Shown here: positions 44,894-55,119 of the stretch, piece by piece
How positions within the stretch are numbered: position 1 is the stretch's first letter
Layout of the letters: each line of letters opens with the position of its first letter
Origin: Casuarius casuarius
Lineage: Eukaryota; Chordata; Aves; Casuariiformes; Casuariidae
NCBI GenBank assembly: GCA_003342895.1
Contig: PTFA01000086.1
Coordinates: 580,939 to 644,938 of the forward strand
Direction of reading: 5' to 3'
Length of the DNA: 64,000 nucleotides
Made by a program: the position numbers and the translations under genes
The notes under the pieces: generated by a model
What the model saw: the letters and a program-made list of their open reading frames with translations, nothing else
Database searches by the model: none
What the model was told of the DNA's origin: nothing

Positions 44894-45131
44894 AAAACTT
44901 TATCAGGTTTAATATCATCATAATTACAAACAGCCCATTTCTCTCATTAATTATACCATGGAGGCAAAATTTAACCCCATCCTGGCTCTGAGATGCTCCC
45001 CTTTTCGGCGATGCCTGGGGCATACTCACTCTTCTTTCTTTACTGGCAGCACCCAGTATTCCTAACAAGAAGGATGACTTTAAGAGATATTANGGACATC
45101 AGGAGCCAGACAATTCACTTCAGCCGGGACA

Positions 45132-45200
45132 AGGTGTGACTGAGAGAAGTAATGGCTTTCCAGTAAGACTTAACAAGGCTGGATTTGAACCTGTAACTGT
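45132..45200 (-). repeat. MIR-like SINE fragment
   Basis: GACTGAGAGAAGTAATGGC, then AGTAAGACTTAAC, then AAGGCTGGATTTGAACCTG follows the reverse-strand MIR order (ACTGAGG, AGAGAAGTTAAG, then GGATTTGAACC). It is diverged. Confidence 0.4.
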
Positions 45201-45487
45201 GAGGGAATAAGCTCCATAATCAAATAACATTCCCCAAAGCCTTTCAGCCTACAGGAAAATCATTACATCTGTGCAATTCAGTCCTAATCATGAGAAAGTC
45301 TTAATGATGTGTTGGTCAGATACTGTCATCGGTTCAGGACAAGGTTTTTCTGATAGGCCAAATGCTCATGGATATAATTTCATCAACTTCTTGGCTCACG
45401 GGGACTTGCCACCATGCAGGAGGAGCTCAGAGCCCTGTTCATTAGTCAGTCATNGCTCACGACACCCTGATGAGGTCACCCCAGTTC

Positions 45488-45575
45488 ATCAAGGTAAAGC
45501 GACTTACTCGACACTTCAGCGAGACAACGCCAGAGCTAATAACAGAACCCGAGCCCCGACTCCTGCTCCCTTGTT
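45488..45575 (-). repeat. MIR-like SINE fragment
   Basis: AAGGTAAAGCGACTTACTCG, then AGCGAG, GCCAGAGCTAATAACAGAAC, then CCGAGCCCCGACTCCTGCTCC. This follows reverse-strand MIR: GGTTAAGTGACTTGCC, CACAGC, GGCAGAGC, GAACCCAGGTC, CTGACTCC. Same orientation as the copy 300 bases to the left. The frame at 45271-45747 (158 codons) crosses it and is not a gene. Confidence 0.5.
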
Positions 45576-45579
45576 GCGG

Positions 45580-46715
45580 CCAGATCAACACACCTGCACC
45601 ACAGACACGCTACAACCCCGAAACTTGTTATCAGTCGTTAAGACAAGGCTGCAAGCTGTTATGAAAATGCAGCTCACTTTGGAGTGTTTCATTCTGCAGG
45701 ATTGGAAGCAGACTAAAGGTCTCTCTCTTATTATTTTTAAAGGATGAACATTCTGACTTTGCAGAGCTGAAGTCAGTAGACTTCATTTTACAAGTTCAGT
45801 CATCTGCCTGCCACAGGCCGTGAGCTGCTGCCTTTCAGCAGAAAGTGAGGATTCATCATTGTTTTATTATTATTGAACATCCTTTATGTTGATAATAAAT
45901 CAGTTTAACAACATCTGTCACTGGAAGGCTCCAACAATCAAGCGATTACGCAAACACGTATACCACCCTCCCTGCAGCTTACTGCAATCTGAGTGTTTTG
46001 GGGAAACAACTGCCTCCGCTTCTGCTTTGTGTGCTACCTACATCCTTGAACAATACAACACCCTTACCAGGAGCTTCCAGGAAGTGCAAAAAAGTCCTTC
46101 ATGTTAATGTACTGAGGGGCAAAAACGCCGGGTCTTCAGCTGAGAAAGTCCTAATGCAGTCATGATTTTCTCCATAAAGCTGCTCTCCAAGAAAATCTTT
46201 CTCATCAGGCTTGCTGAGAAATTTTTCCTATTCTCTTCAGTTGTCAAAGAGCAATAAATACTAAGTAGACTTGGTCAATACTTTTTAATGTGGCTTCTTT
46301 TTATTGCTGAAATATGCTGCTTTGCCCAAACAGATATAGTTAGGAGGGGAAGGACAGCTTCAGTAGATTTTTTAAATTTCGGTTATTCTTCTGAAAACAA
46401 TGGCTTTGAAATGGTCAAAGCAGCTTTCCTTGGCAGAACTGAAAAAAGTGTTTTTGATCTGAAACAGCTTTTCATTTTGAAATATAAGTTAACATCATAA
46501 AAAAGAATTCTAAATGCACGTACAAAGACCAGCGTTTTTCTNATGTGGTATGGGGAAAATATTTCAAATCTTAGCAATTCTGAATGCACGACTAACCCAT
46601 TTCCTGGTGAATTCTAATAGTAACTTTGCACTATATGAATTCATAGATTAGTCAATAGAATAAAAACTACTAACCACGAGATATCTTGTAAACACCTGTA
46701 CCAAACTGAAACTCC
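45580..46715. other. Block without a recognisable gene
   Basis: No gene is recognised. From 46330 to 46600 the sequence has repeated TTTTGAAA / GAAATGG words that look like old degraded repeat sequence. Confidence 0.45.
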
Positions 46716-46718
46716 CTC

Positions 46719-46772
46719 ACTTGAAATTAGGGCCAAAACTTCCACTGACTTGAAAAGAGTAGGTCTGGACAT
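46719..46772. repeat. Old palindromic-family repeat fragment
   Basis: ACTTGAAATTAGGGCC, then AAAACTTCCACTGACTTGAA, then AAGAGTAGGTCTGG. The phrase 'GGCCAAAACTTCCACTGACTT-AA' fits the AAAACTCCCATTGACTTCAATGG core of the same repeat group as 24.5 kb. Confidence 0.4.
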
Positions 46773-46779
46773 ATCACAC

Positions 46780-47975
46780 GTAGCATTTGCTTAGTAACAA
46801 ATTGCAGCAAGATCCTCCACGATGACTCTAATCTGATTCTGCTCTTACAGTCATTTATGGCCTCTCTACTACAGCTGAGATCACTTGTCCCAGTTTTTGG
46901 CTCCAAAAAGCCTAAAGAAGAAAGCCCAGATTGTGTAAGGATGATTTCCAGAGCAGTCGAGTTAGAACTTGAACATAGGGTCTTTTTGACTGAGAATCTG
47001 ACCAAGAAACTGCAGGGAAAAAAAGACCCCCAGATCGCCTCTAAATTCAATTGTGTTTAGATGTAATGTCCTAGCCTCTGCTCATCAATGGTGTATAAAT
47101 GGCTCATTCAAGGAGTGCAAAATATTTCTTTCTAGTAAATTATTCACCCCAGTAGGAAATGGTTTACAAAAGAGAAGTGGTCAGTCTTAATTGTCTTCGC
47201 CCAAATAACAGATCTCAAACACATGCAATTCTGCTCCATTGGTAGAAGCTCTTAAACAATACATAATATCTCCTAGGTAACTGCGGTACTATATGAGGGT
47301 TGTTTTATTAGTTTCCTAATTAAATTTCACAAACTTCATAGGAGTGACAGATTCTTGGTTATCTCTGCTGCAGAGATTCAGATGGGATGCCAGAGGGAAA
47401 GGATGGAGCTGTTTGTCTTATTGCCTGCCAAGATTTTGCGCTACCGGTTACACTCGTCAATCTCTATCTGAANCAGTTAGGAGCTATAAGGAATTCATTA
47501 AAAGGGCTGAGATTTATTAGAGGCACCTCAAGCTCATTAAGGATGCTGATGAAATGTGAAGCCCTTGAATCCACACGCCATTTAAGAAACACTTAAGCAG
47601 AGCCTTAACGTTTTGGAGGAGAGGAGGAAGCAAACAAACAAAACCCCTTTTGTTATATTAAAAAAATCACAATAATGCTTTAAAAAAGTTGTATTGTCTT
47701 TGGTAAAAATAATAATTTTCAGCTGTGTCTGTCTCCTTTTTTCTCCTCTTTGATGAACACAAAAATGGTAGCAGAATGTGGGTGTTTTGGAGGGCAGGAA
47801 GATAAGGAATTTTAAGAGAGAAATGGTTCAAACTGTGGGACAAAGCAAAAAGGGAGAAAGAAAGAATCGGAGGACTCAAACAGCCACTGCCGATGAAAAA
47901 CTGACTTCAACAAACCCACCTTCCCCCTTGAGGAGAAACACTGGCATCACTAGAAATATGGTGAAAATTTATTTG
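46780..47975. other. Block without a recognisable gene
   Basis: No gene is recognised. At 47500-47600 the text ATTCATTAAAAGGGCTGAG, AGCTCATTAAGGATGCTG and ATGAAATGTGAAGCCC is complex and enhancer-like. Confidence 0.4.
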
Positions 47976-48000
47976 GTTTTTCTCCCTCCTTCCTCTGCAG
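47976..48000 (+). other. Strong candidate 3' splice site
   Basis: TTTTTCTCCCTCCTTCCTCT followed by GCAG ends at 48000, with G as the next base. This is a near-ideal polypyrimidine tract and acceptor. The downstream sequence has stops in at least one frame within 20 codons, and no matching donor or protein is recognised. If used, it would more likely serve a non-coding RNA or a UTR exon. Confidence 0.25.
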
Positions 48001-48004
48001 GAAT

Positions 48005-48690
48005 TTCAACCATTCAAACATTTTAAGCCACACCCAAAGTTCAGAGGCTTTTGAGCCAAATCTTATTTTTATTTNCAGCCAAATTGTTTTAATTTTCACT
48101 TTCTCCATTAAAAAAATGAATGCTTTTTGAAGAAAGTAGACATTTCCACAAAATCATTTATGCTTTTGAAGCGACAATATTTACCCTTCAAAACGACAGG
48201 TATAATTACCCACCTGAAAGGAAAGAAAGAAGAGGAGAGGGAGAGGAGAGGAAGGCAAGAGGTATTTCATGGAAAATGCTCCCCGGGNTGGAGCTGCCAG
48301 GGGCGTTGCGCAGGAGATGCCCGGCATCTCCAGGACTTGGCCTTTCGTCCCCGTCCACGCACCATGNGCTCGGCTTGTCCCTCCTGCCCTCAGCCCGCGC
48401 GGTAGCATGGGCAGCTCCAGCCGCCAAGGGCTCTCCAGACAAAACCCAGCAGCAAGGCATAAGGACCTCTGATCTGGAGTGGTGTGAGATATTTTCCACC
48501 ACNTCTTATAAACGAGGTCGCTTTGCCTTAGATGTTCTTTTCCTCTATGCATAAAGACTTAGACGCCAAAGGCACAGGGAGTTTCTGTGGCCAAATGAAA
48601 TTAATTTTGTGCACAAGGCATTCCCCCCCGGGAGGGATTANGGCCCAGGTAATAAAATTCCCTAACGAGTATGCATGTGAGAAAAGGCAG
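48005..48690. other. Block without a recognisable gene
   Basis: A purine-rich tract (GAAAGAAAGAAGAGGAGAGG and on, 48216-48262) is followed by moderately GC-rich text at 48285-48480 that opens many overlapping frames. No domain is recognised. Confidence 0.45.
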
Positions 48691-48699
48691 AGTCGCTGC

Positions 48700-48835
48700 C
48701 CCAGATGCTCGGTTGGGGAGCACGGTCACCCCGACCGCGCGGGCACCAGCGTGCGCAGTGCCTGCCGGACACGCGGGGCCACCCGGAGCAGGCGAGCGCG
48801 GCAGCGCCGGCCGCCACCGGAGGAGGTGGGAATGC
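48700..48835. other. Small CpG-dense patch
   Basis: About 19 CpGs occur in 130 bases, for example CCCCGACCGCGCGGGC, GACACGCGGGGCC and GAGCGCGGCAGCGCCGGCCG. It is sharply bounded by AT-rich DNA. It is shorter than the usual 200-base definition of an island. Confidence 0.6.
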
Positions 48836-48839
48836 AAAC

Positions 48840-50700
48840 TGGACGGACTTCTCTGCATCCCAAATGTTTGCATTTGCTCTATTCTGTATATCTCAGGATG
48901 TGAATGCAGTTGAAAAAATTAAACTTCATGTCGAGGTGGCNATTGAAATCTGAAGTTCCCACAGATTTAGCAGTGTTCTCGTTGAGACCATTATAGAGCT
49001 ACACCCACGCCATGAAATACAGTCTAAAATTTTGCTGTCACAGAAAGACTTTCAACAAAAACCTTACTAAACAGGTCAAGAGAATATGAGAATATGTTAT
49101 CTTCTTGTCTCAGACCCCTTTTCCTTTCCTGCTGAAATAAAGGCCTATTCCTATCATTTTATGCAAATTCTGCTTTTTTTCTCATGAAGATTTTGCAGCN
49201 AACAGCAAACTTTTCACTAAAAGATCCAAAGCAATGTTGGCAAAACAAATTACCTTCCTGGCCAACACCTAACATATCAAGACCTAATTTAGGAGGCATT
49301 TTTTCAGACCGGCAGCAGCAAACACAGTGGAGCCGTCCGTACGTTGCACGCACAGATGCTGCTTCGTAGTTTGAGACAAAGCGCATGTAACTTACAGAGC
49401 ACAAGCAAAGCTGACCCAAGAAAGACCAGCATCAAAATGGACCCAGAAAAGGTTTGCAAATAAAGAGGAATTNATCCTTCAAAGCAGACAGTGTACGTGT
49501 CTTGGATCTCCCTTAGCAAGGCAATCCCCTGCCGCTGTAGGCACATGGCATCCAGTGAGACCGTGCACGTACAGGAACACGTGAAGAGACAGTGCCAAAT
49601 AAAACCCTAACAAGTCTTTACAATATTAATGAATAAGACTCACCCTGGTTNGATAAAGCAGGACAGCCTCATTTCAAACATAAAATCCAAAAAGATATGG
49701 CCCTTCCCCACCATCATGCAGAAAGTCAGTGGCAAAACTGAAAGCTCNGTCCAGAGAATACTAATTTTCTAATTCTGCACTTAAACTGCAGAAGAACCTT
49801 GAGTCCTCAAACTGCACAGTGGGTAGTTTTATGCAGAAGTGTTAATGAATTTTCTTACGCCTTTATAAGTGTTTATGTCTTCCTTATAGACCGTGAAAGA
49901 GCGTGACAGAAAGGCCACCAGTTCGTCTCCCCCACATCTGGATGCCGAAGAGGAACAGTGACAGCGTGTGAAAGACTGAGCTGAGTTACACTGGGGTGAC
50001 CAGAAGCCCTTGAGCAATTGGGAGAATTGTTTGTAGCTCTGTGCCTCCAAGTAATATTAGTATCCAAACTTTTACACACTTACCTAAAACAAAACAGAAC
50101 TTTTAACCTCTGTGCTCACTTCTCCTTGAGGTCCAGGTCTTGAGCTTCAAGACATATATCCTCTAGGACCCCTTTGAAAAAATTGCCTGTGACCTACAGC
50201 TGTGTTTTACNCACAAAAATAGACGTCTCCCTTTATCCTGCATTTCTGTTAAGTAATATTAATAAGCTAGGTGAAAACATTGTTATGCCAGCACGGATTA
50301 AAGTTACACAATCCTCTCTTGTGGAGGGTGTGGGAAGCTTATTACATCCCTATGAGAACGAGCGAAAAGAAAAAGAGCAGCTTTTTAATACAGAAGACTC
50401 CCAAACAGTAATGAATACAGCCAACTGTGGAGCCCACCAAGCAAGCAGGTGAAAATATATTAATGTGAACATTTACTGTAACAAGTCTCTTTTCTCCCCT
50501 CAAGCCATTTCTGCTCATTCAAAATGTGCAGCAATAAATCAAATTAGATCAAATACAACTGTCTGAAAGGAAGCCACACAATAATCAGTTTTGAATTTTC
50601 TCACCCCCCTCCCACAAAAAATCAGTGCAGTATTACAGTAAGTTAATATGTGCATCTAACCCATTATATCTGACTTGAAACTGTATAAAATGACATCTGA
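48840..50700. other. Block without a recognisable gene
   Basis: No gene is recognised. GCAGAAAGTCAGTGGCAAAAC near 49720 is weakly MIR-like. An octamer word (ATGCAAAT) lies near 49162. Confidence 0.4.
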
Positions 50701-50945
50701 TAGCAGCTTGTATGGACAAGCTCTTATTAAACGTAATTACTCAACAAGGTCTATCCTAAATCTGTTAATGATTGGCAACAGATAGACAAAAAATTTCTGG
50801 TATTCTCTGTCTTTGCATATTATGAGAATTGTTTTTAATATTAAAAAGTTCATATCATTCCCACTTATGCTTTGATTTACTGCTTTCATGAAGTGAATGT
50901 GAAATCTGATTACATTAATTGAGCATGTTGTCAGATTGTCACTTT
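50701..50945. other. Candidate conserved non-coding element
   Basis: AT-rich but complex text begins with a small hairpin (AGCTTGT / ACAAGCT, 50705-50722). It continues through ACGTAATTACTCAAC, TCTGTTAATGATTGGC, ATTAAAAAGTTC and CTGATTACATTAATTGAGC (50906-50924). The density of TAAT-type homeodomain cores, including several overlapping ones, is the highest I saw. No frame covers it. This is one of the two best conserved-element candidates, on motif content only. Confidence 0.32.
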
Positions 50946-52355
50946 TCTCCTTTTTAATTGCCTCCTGTCTCTTTCGTTATCCCTGACAAGCCGCATTTTC
51001 AGCCCNGCATCCAGTTTTGCATGCCTGGCTTTTCCATACGTGGTGTTACAAAACTGGTTACTCTCCACGTTTCCACAGACTGCGTGATCTNGTTGGGTAG
51101 CCAGGATGCCAAATGAAGCCATGTGCTCACTGCGCGCATAGAAAATTGTTTGTGTTTCCTGCTACAGTGAGAAAAAATGCAAAATTAGAAAGTTGTTTGA
51201 AGACAGCTGAGGATAAAGGCCCGCATTTCTGAGCCTGTGCATGATTATCTGTGTTTTGACAGACGTAGATATCTACCANATTGACTATTTGGAGGAATTA
51301 GTAACTGTTAGGATGGGGATTTCTCGCGTAGTGTCCCAGCTGGTCTAATTCAAAACAGCGTAAAATTTTTTCTCTCGAAACTCCGTGCAGTGATCCAGTG
51401 AATGGTTTTACATCCTCAGCGGATCCTTGGAAACATCCTTCCGGACNGCAGGAGCAGCCTGTCCGCGCTCAGAGGCACTCCGTGCGTTTCACCGTGCGGG
51501 TGCCGCGCACCGTGGGAATTGGTGCAGAGCTGCTAGGGCAGGCAAGTAATGCCAGGCCAGGCATTTCACGTCGCGGCCTCCTCCTCTTCTCCTAAGACCC
51601 CAAACTCCATCCCCAAGCTACGGAAAAGGAATTTACCCAGTAACTGAATTTTACTTTAAGTTACCCAGCATCGTTTCAAGTTTCCTGAGACCTCCTTAAA
51701 TTCTACAGAGCACCGTGGTGCGCGTGAGAGTTAATNAGAGGGTTAATTAGTTAGGCAGTCCCCTCACGCCCCCGCTGTATTCATTTGTTTTGGGTGAAGT
51801 TACACCTAGTTTTAAACTGCCACTGTAGGAGAGTCCCAACTTGTTTCGCTATCAGTTGGCTTTGATAATTTGCCAAGAAGCTAATCCTGCCTGACACGCA
51901 GCCCACGAGATGCACCTCACCTGCGCTTTATCAAAGCAGCTCGCCTCCGTTTTAGAGGCGGTGAGTAACCCTGCCAATGGCTGCTGCAGCCGCCTGGAAA
52001 ACACAGTTTGCAAACGATTCTGCCTGNTTTTTTCCCTGCAGGAGCTTTGTCTCCGGCGTTGCGGCTCCTGCTGTGTTTATGGAGTCACCTTCTGTCCCAG
52101 CAATGTGCTGTGGCGCGACGCAGGCTCCCCGCCGCTGCGGGACCTGGGAAGGAGTAGCTCATTGCTAACACANACACGTTTGCTGACAGTGTAATTACTC
52201 CCTTCCCCGGCATTTTTCCTTGTTTTCTTAAACNCGGGACACCTACAGTCACAATAGCAATATATCATTTCCCGTAGCACAGCTTTCTTTCCTCTGTAAA
52301 GCGTTAATGAAGTTCCTGTCCTTGTTTCTGCAGTAATTGTAAAAGCATGTTGGAT
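50946..52355. other. Block without a recognisable gene
   Basis: No gene is recognised. GTTAAT (51730) and GGTTAATTAG (51741-51750) form a small homeodomain/HNF1-like cluster. At 52023-52041 a tract TTTTTTCCCTGCAG ends in a strong candidate 3' splice site; a donor-like GGTGAGTAAC lies 80 bases upstream at 51960. The open frame 51910-52194 spans both and has no known domain. Confidence 0.4.
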
Positions 52356-52358
52356 AAT

Positions 52359-52402
52359 ATACTAGCCACACTTTATTAAAATACTGGCCACACTTTATTA
52401 AA
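52359..52402 (+). repeat. 22-bp tandem duplication beside the CpG island
   Basis: Units 52359-52380 and 52381-52402 are identical except for one A/G difference at their sixth base. Each ends in CACTTTATTAAA. The duplication sits about 30 bases left of the CpG island, so it could double a binding site there. TTATTAAA is only a poor TATA-like word. Confidence 0.95.
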
Positions 52403-52429
52403 GCCTAACAGCCTGGCTCGGTGCTGCCT

Positions 52430-52880
52430 GCGAAGGGCAGAGCTCGCTCCGACTGCGGCNGGGTCGTTTCAGCGTGCCGGCGTCGCGCACTCGTTTTAAC
52501 TCTTCCCGCGCTGATTTAAGACAACGCGCCCGCTGCACTGCCGCGCGTCCGGCTGCTCCGCGGCGCTCCAGCTGCAGGGCCGACCCCGCAGGGGCTGAGG
52601 CTGCCAGAGGATTCACTCCGTGCCTTTTCCGAGGGGAGACCGAGGGGGCTTAGCACCCCTCGGGCGCCGTCGCCCGCTGGCNGGTTCCCCACGAGCGTGG
52701 GGAAGCGATGGGTGCCGAGGTCCNCGCCAGACCCGCGTGGGCGCCGGGCATCCCCACGAGGCACCTCGAGGGCTCGGAGACGCGTCGTGCCGGCATGGAC
52801 CTCGCCGCCACGNGACCCGAATGGCACAGATGTGCAGGGGACAGCGGAGGGGCGACGGCAGCTACTTATCCGACAGTTAC
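52430..52880. promoter_or_regulatory. Strong CpG island, candidate promoter
   Basis: About 56 CpGs occur in roughly 440 bases, by direct count, far above the vertebrate background. Typical words are GTGCCGGCGTCGCGCAC, CTGCCGCGCGTCCGG, CGGGCGCCGTCGCCCGC and GGAGACGCGTCGTGCCGG. A weaker CpG-rich shoulder reaches about 53170. Islands of this strength usually mark promoters of housekeeping or developmental genes, or non-coding RNA start sites. The strand of transcription cannot be told. Frames on both strands (for example 52516-53163, -) are composition-driven and match no protein I know. No GGGCGG box or TATA box was noticed. Confidence 0.75.
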
Positions 52881-53199
52881 TATNGTTGAATAATCCTTCT
52901 GCCAGACGAGGGGAGGATGGGTCTGAAGTGTCTGCCCTTTTTTCCCTTTTTTTGGATGCTCCTAACACGCAAGCCCCTTCGCTCTGGTGGGAGGTGAGAG
53001 GAGGTGGTGAAATCCAAGGGNCACCCAGGACTTTTTTGCGCTCCTGCCCCGGTTTCGACACCCGCAATAGCGGAGCGCGCTGGAGGAGGTGGGGGNAGAG
53101 CTGGTTCAAACAAGGCAGCACCACCGACCAGCGCTGGGAGCAGACTTTCCCGGTACTGTCCATCCACAGACCTTGAANGAGGCCGGTTTAATCAGCACT

Positions 53200-53242
53200 G
53201 TTTCACCTGCAGGGAAACTGAGGCACGAGACTTGCCCTCTGC
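53200..53242 (-). repeat. MIR-like SINE fragment
   Basis: GTTTCACCTGCAGGGAAACT, then GAGGCACGAGACTTGCCC. The phrase GGAAACTGAGGCAC is the reverse-strand MIR core (GAGGAAACTGAGGCACAGAG). It is short and truncated. Confidence 0.45.
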
Positions 53243-53559
53243 TGTGGGGGAGGCAGGGGGAGCGCTGGGACCAGGCCAGTGCTCTTCGTNGGCAAAGCTT
53301 CACCCTCCTCATTGCCCCTTTAGTCGGGTTTTCCAGCACAGATCCCGAGGCCACTATCCTTGAGGCTTTTTGTCTGCCCTACCCAGAATAACTGCAAATC
53401 CAGAGCTCCTCCAACTGCTGTTATCCATATAATTCCCTCTCTGTGGAAAATATAGCTTCTTAATCCTGTTACATCGNCCTACCTATGACTTCATTACAAG
53501 CTGAGCGTGTGTGCATATGTGTCTGTACAAGGAATATCTTGCTATTTAAGAGAAGACAC

Positions 53560-53665
53560 ACAGCAAAGCACACTACATATATTATTTCTGAGGCAAAATA
53601 TTTATAGCGGTAACTAAACCATCAAATTCTTAGCGGTTATGGCTTAAAACTGAGCATCTTTTTTA
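53560..53665. other. Candidate conserved non-coding element
   Basis: CATATATTATTTCTGAGGC, then TATTTATAGCGGTAACTAAA, then ATTCTTAGCGGTTATGGC. Two AGCGGTWA words (53606 and 53632) lie 26 bases apart. The text is complex and repeat-free. Motif evidence only. Confidence 0.2.
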
Positions 53666-53669
53666 AAAT

Positions 53670-55100
53670 TTCGGTAGGAGAGAACATTATTTCAGGTTCA
53701 AGATGTAAAGCACAGGATATGAATGAATGGACTTAAATGGGAAAAGAAAAGGTCCCTATAAAGCATGTGAGGTAGAACTCCTTGACCTCTCATTTTTAGG
53801 CGTCACCTCTACAAATAAGGCACAACATTTTCTTAAGTCTTCTCTGATGACAACGCTCTTTGATTTTCTGAAGGAAACATCATTGAAAAATGTGTGGCTC
53901 TTTCGGGGTGTGATTAAACCATTAAAAGCATGGTCAGAGTGTACAGAATCACTCAAAAGTGTCATGGCGCAGACGAGCGCCCAAATACTTCTTTGGCAGA
54001 AAGTGATTAGCTCAGCTGGATTTCCTGGTTAAATACAAGGTTAGATAAATACTTGAATAAACTTCTTTCAGCAAGGACAGGATTAAGAAGAATGTCTTAT
54101 TCTTGTACTAACAAAGTTTTGCTCGTTGCAGACTGATGGTATCTCTTATTTAAGAGTGGTGTTTTCCATTTTACGTGATTCACAAGGGGAGAGATTCACC
54201 CCCTATTTGCACTGCAGCAGCCATCAGAAAGAGCGACTCCAGCTTCCCCTTGTGCCTGTTGGGAAGCCGCCGGCTGGGCGCGAAGGGTTGAGCTCGCCTC
54301 CGGCGGTGGCTCAGCTGGAACGGCCTCCTGGAGACCCCTGAGGCGCCCAGGCAGCCCCTCTGCCCGCAACGCCTGGTGGAGGCCCTGGCCGGCCTTTCCT
54401 GAGACCCCGCTGCCTTCACATCCCCACCACTGAGACAGCTCGCTAGCTAGGCTGGGAGAGCCAGACTTCCCACTGATGATGCTCCACATTGTCCGGGCCA
54501 CCAGCAAAATCACTATTAACGCGATTGCTTATTTTAGTTCCTCCTGAAGTAACACTTTTGGCCCACGGGCAACGCAAAAGACTTAGAAGGTGGCTACAAC
54601 CATATCTCGCCNTCATCCCGCAGTGGATTCACAGCTGCATCATGTGCTTGCTACAAAATACTGTGTAGCACCTACCTTTAACTCGGGACTCCTGCCCTGG
54701 CTAAGCAATGGGGAACAGCTTTTTGTCCTTCCTCAGTGGAATGAGGATTTATCCAACATGTGTTTTCCTGCACACCCACTGCTACTGCAAATGTAAGCAC
54801 TTGTGTAAACACTTGTGCTGCAATTGTTTGGGGCCACAGCTAGCTCCGGCTTTGCGAGGGAGGAAATGTTATTGTCAAGCAGGAATTCTGGCTCCATGTT
54901 TTATGCTTAGATGTACTAGGAATAGTCTGCTACAATTAAAGTGGGGACAGTCCAGAGGAAGTAATCTTTGTATTTGCCTATAATTCAGCTGGGACATGCT
55001 ACATGACTTCTACCGTAAGGATGGTGTAATAATGTTTACCTTTTTGTTTGGCTAGGAATGTAGGAATGTTTGTGTGGTTAATGTTTGTTCTCAAACGGAC
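53670..55100. other. Block without a recognisable gene
   Basis: No gene is recognised. The frame 53727-54032 (+, 101 codons) has no known domain. A CpG-containing patch lies at 54230-54420 (about 14 CpGs in 190 bases, for example AAGCCGCCGGCTGGGCGCG). Confidence 0.4.
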
Positions 55101-55105
55101 AACGC

Positions 55106-55115
55106 TATAAAAGAG
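55106..55115 (+). promoter_or_regulatory. TATA-box-like word
   Basis: TATAAAAGAG is a good TATA match. A TATCACTGTTC stretch about 25-30 bases further on could serve as an initiator. Nothing that looks like a gene follows, so a chance match is quite possible. Confidence 0.2.
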
Positions 55116-55119
55116 CTCA

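Noticed and set aside
45271..45747. 158-codon + frame
   Set aside because: It crosses a MIR-like SINE on the opposite strand, so it is repeat-derived.
52516..53163. 215-codon minus-strand frame over the CpG island
   Set aside because: Open because of GC richness; other frames on both strands are also open; no domain recognised.
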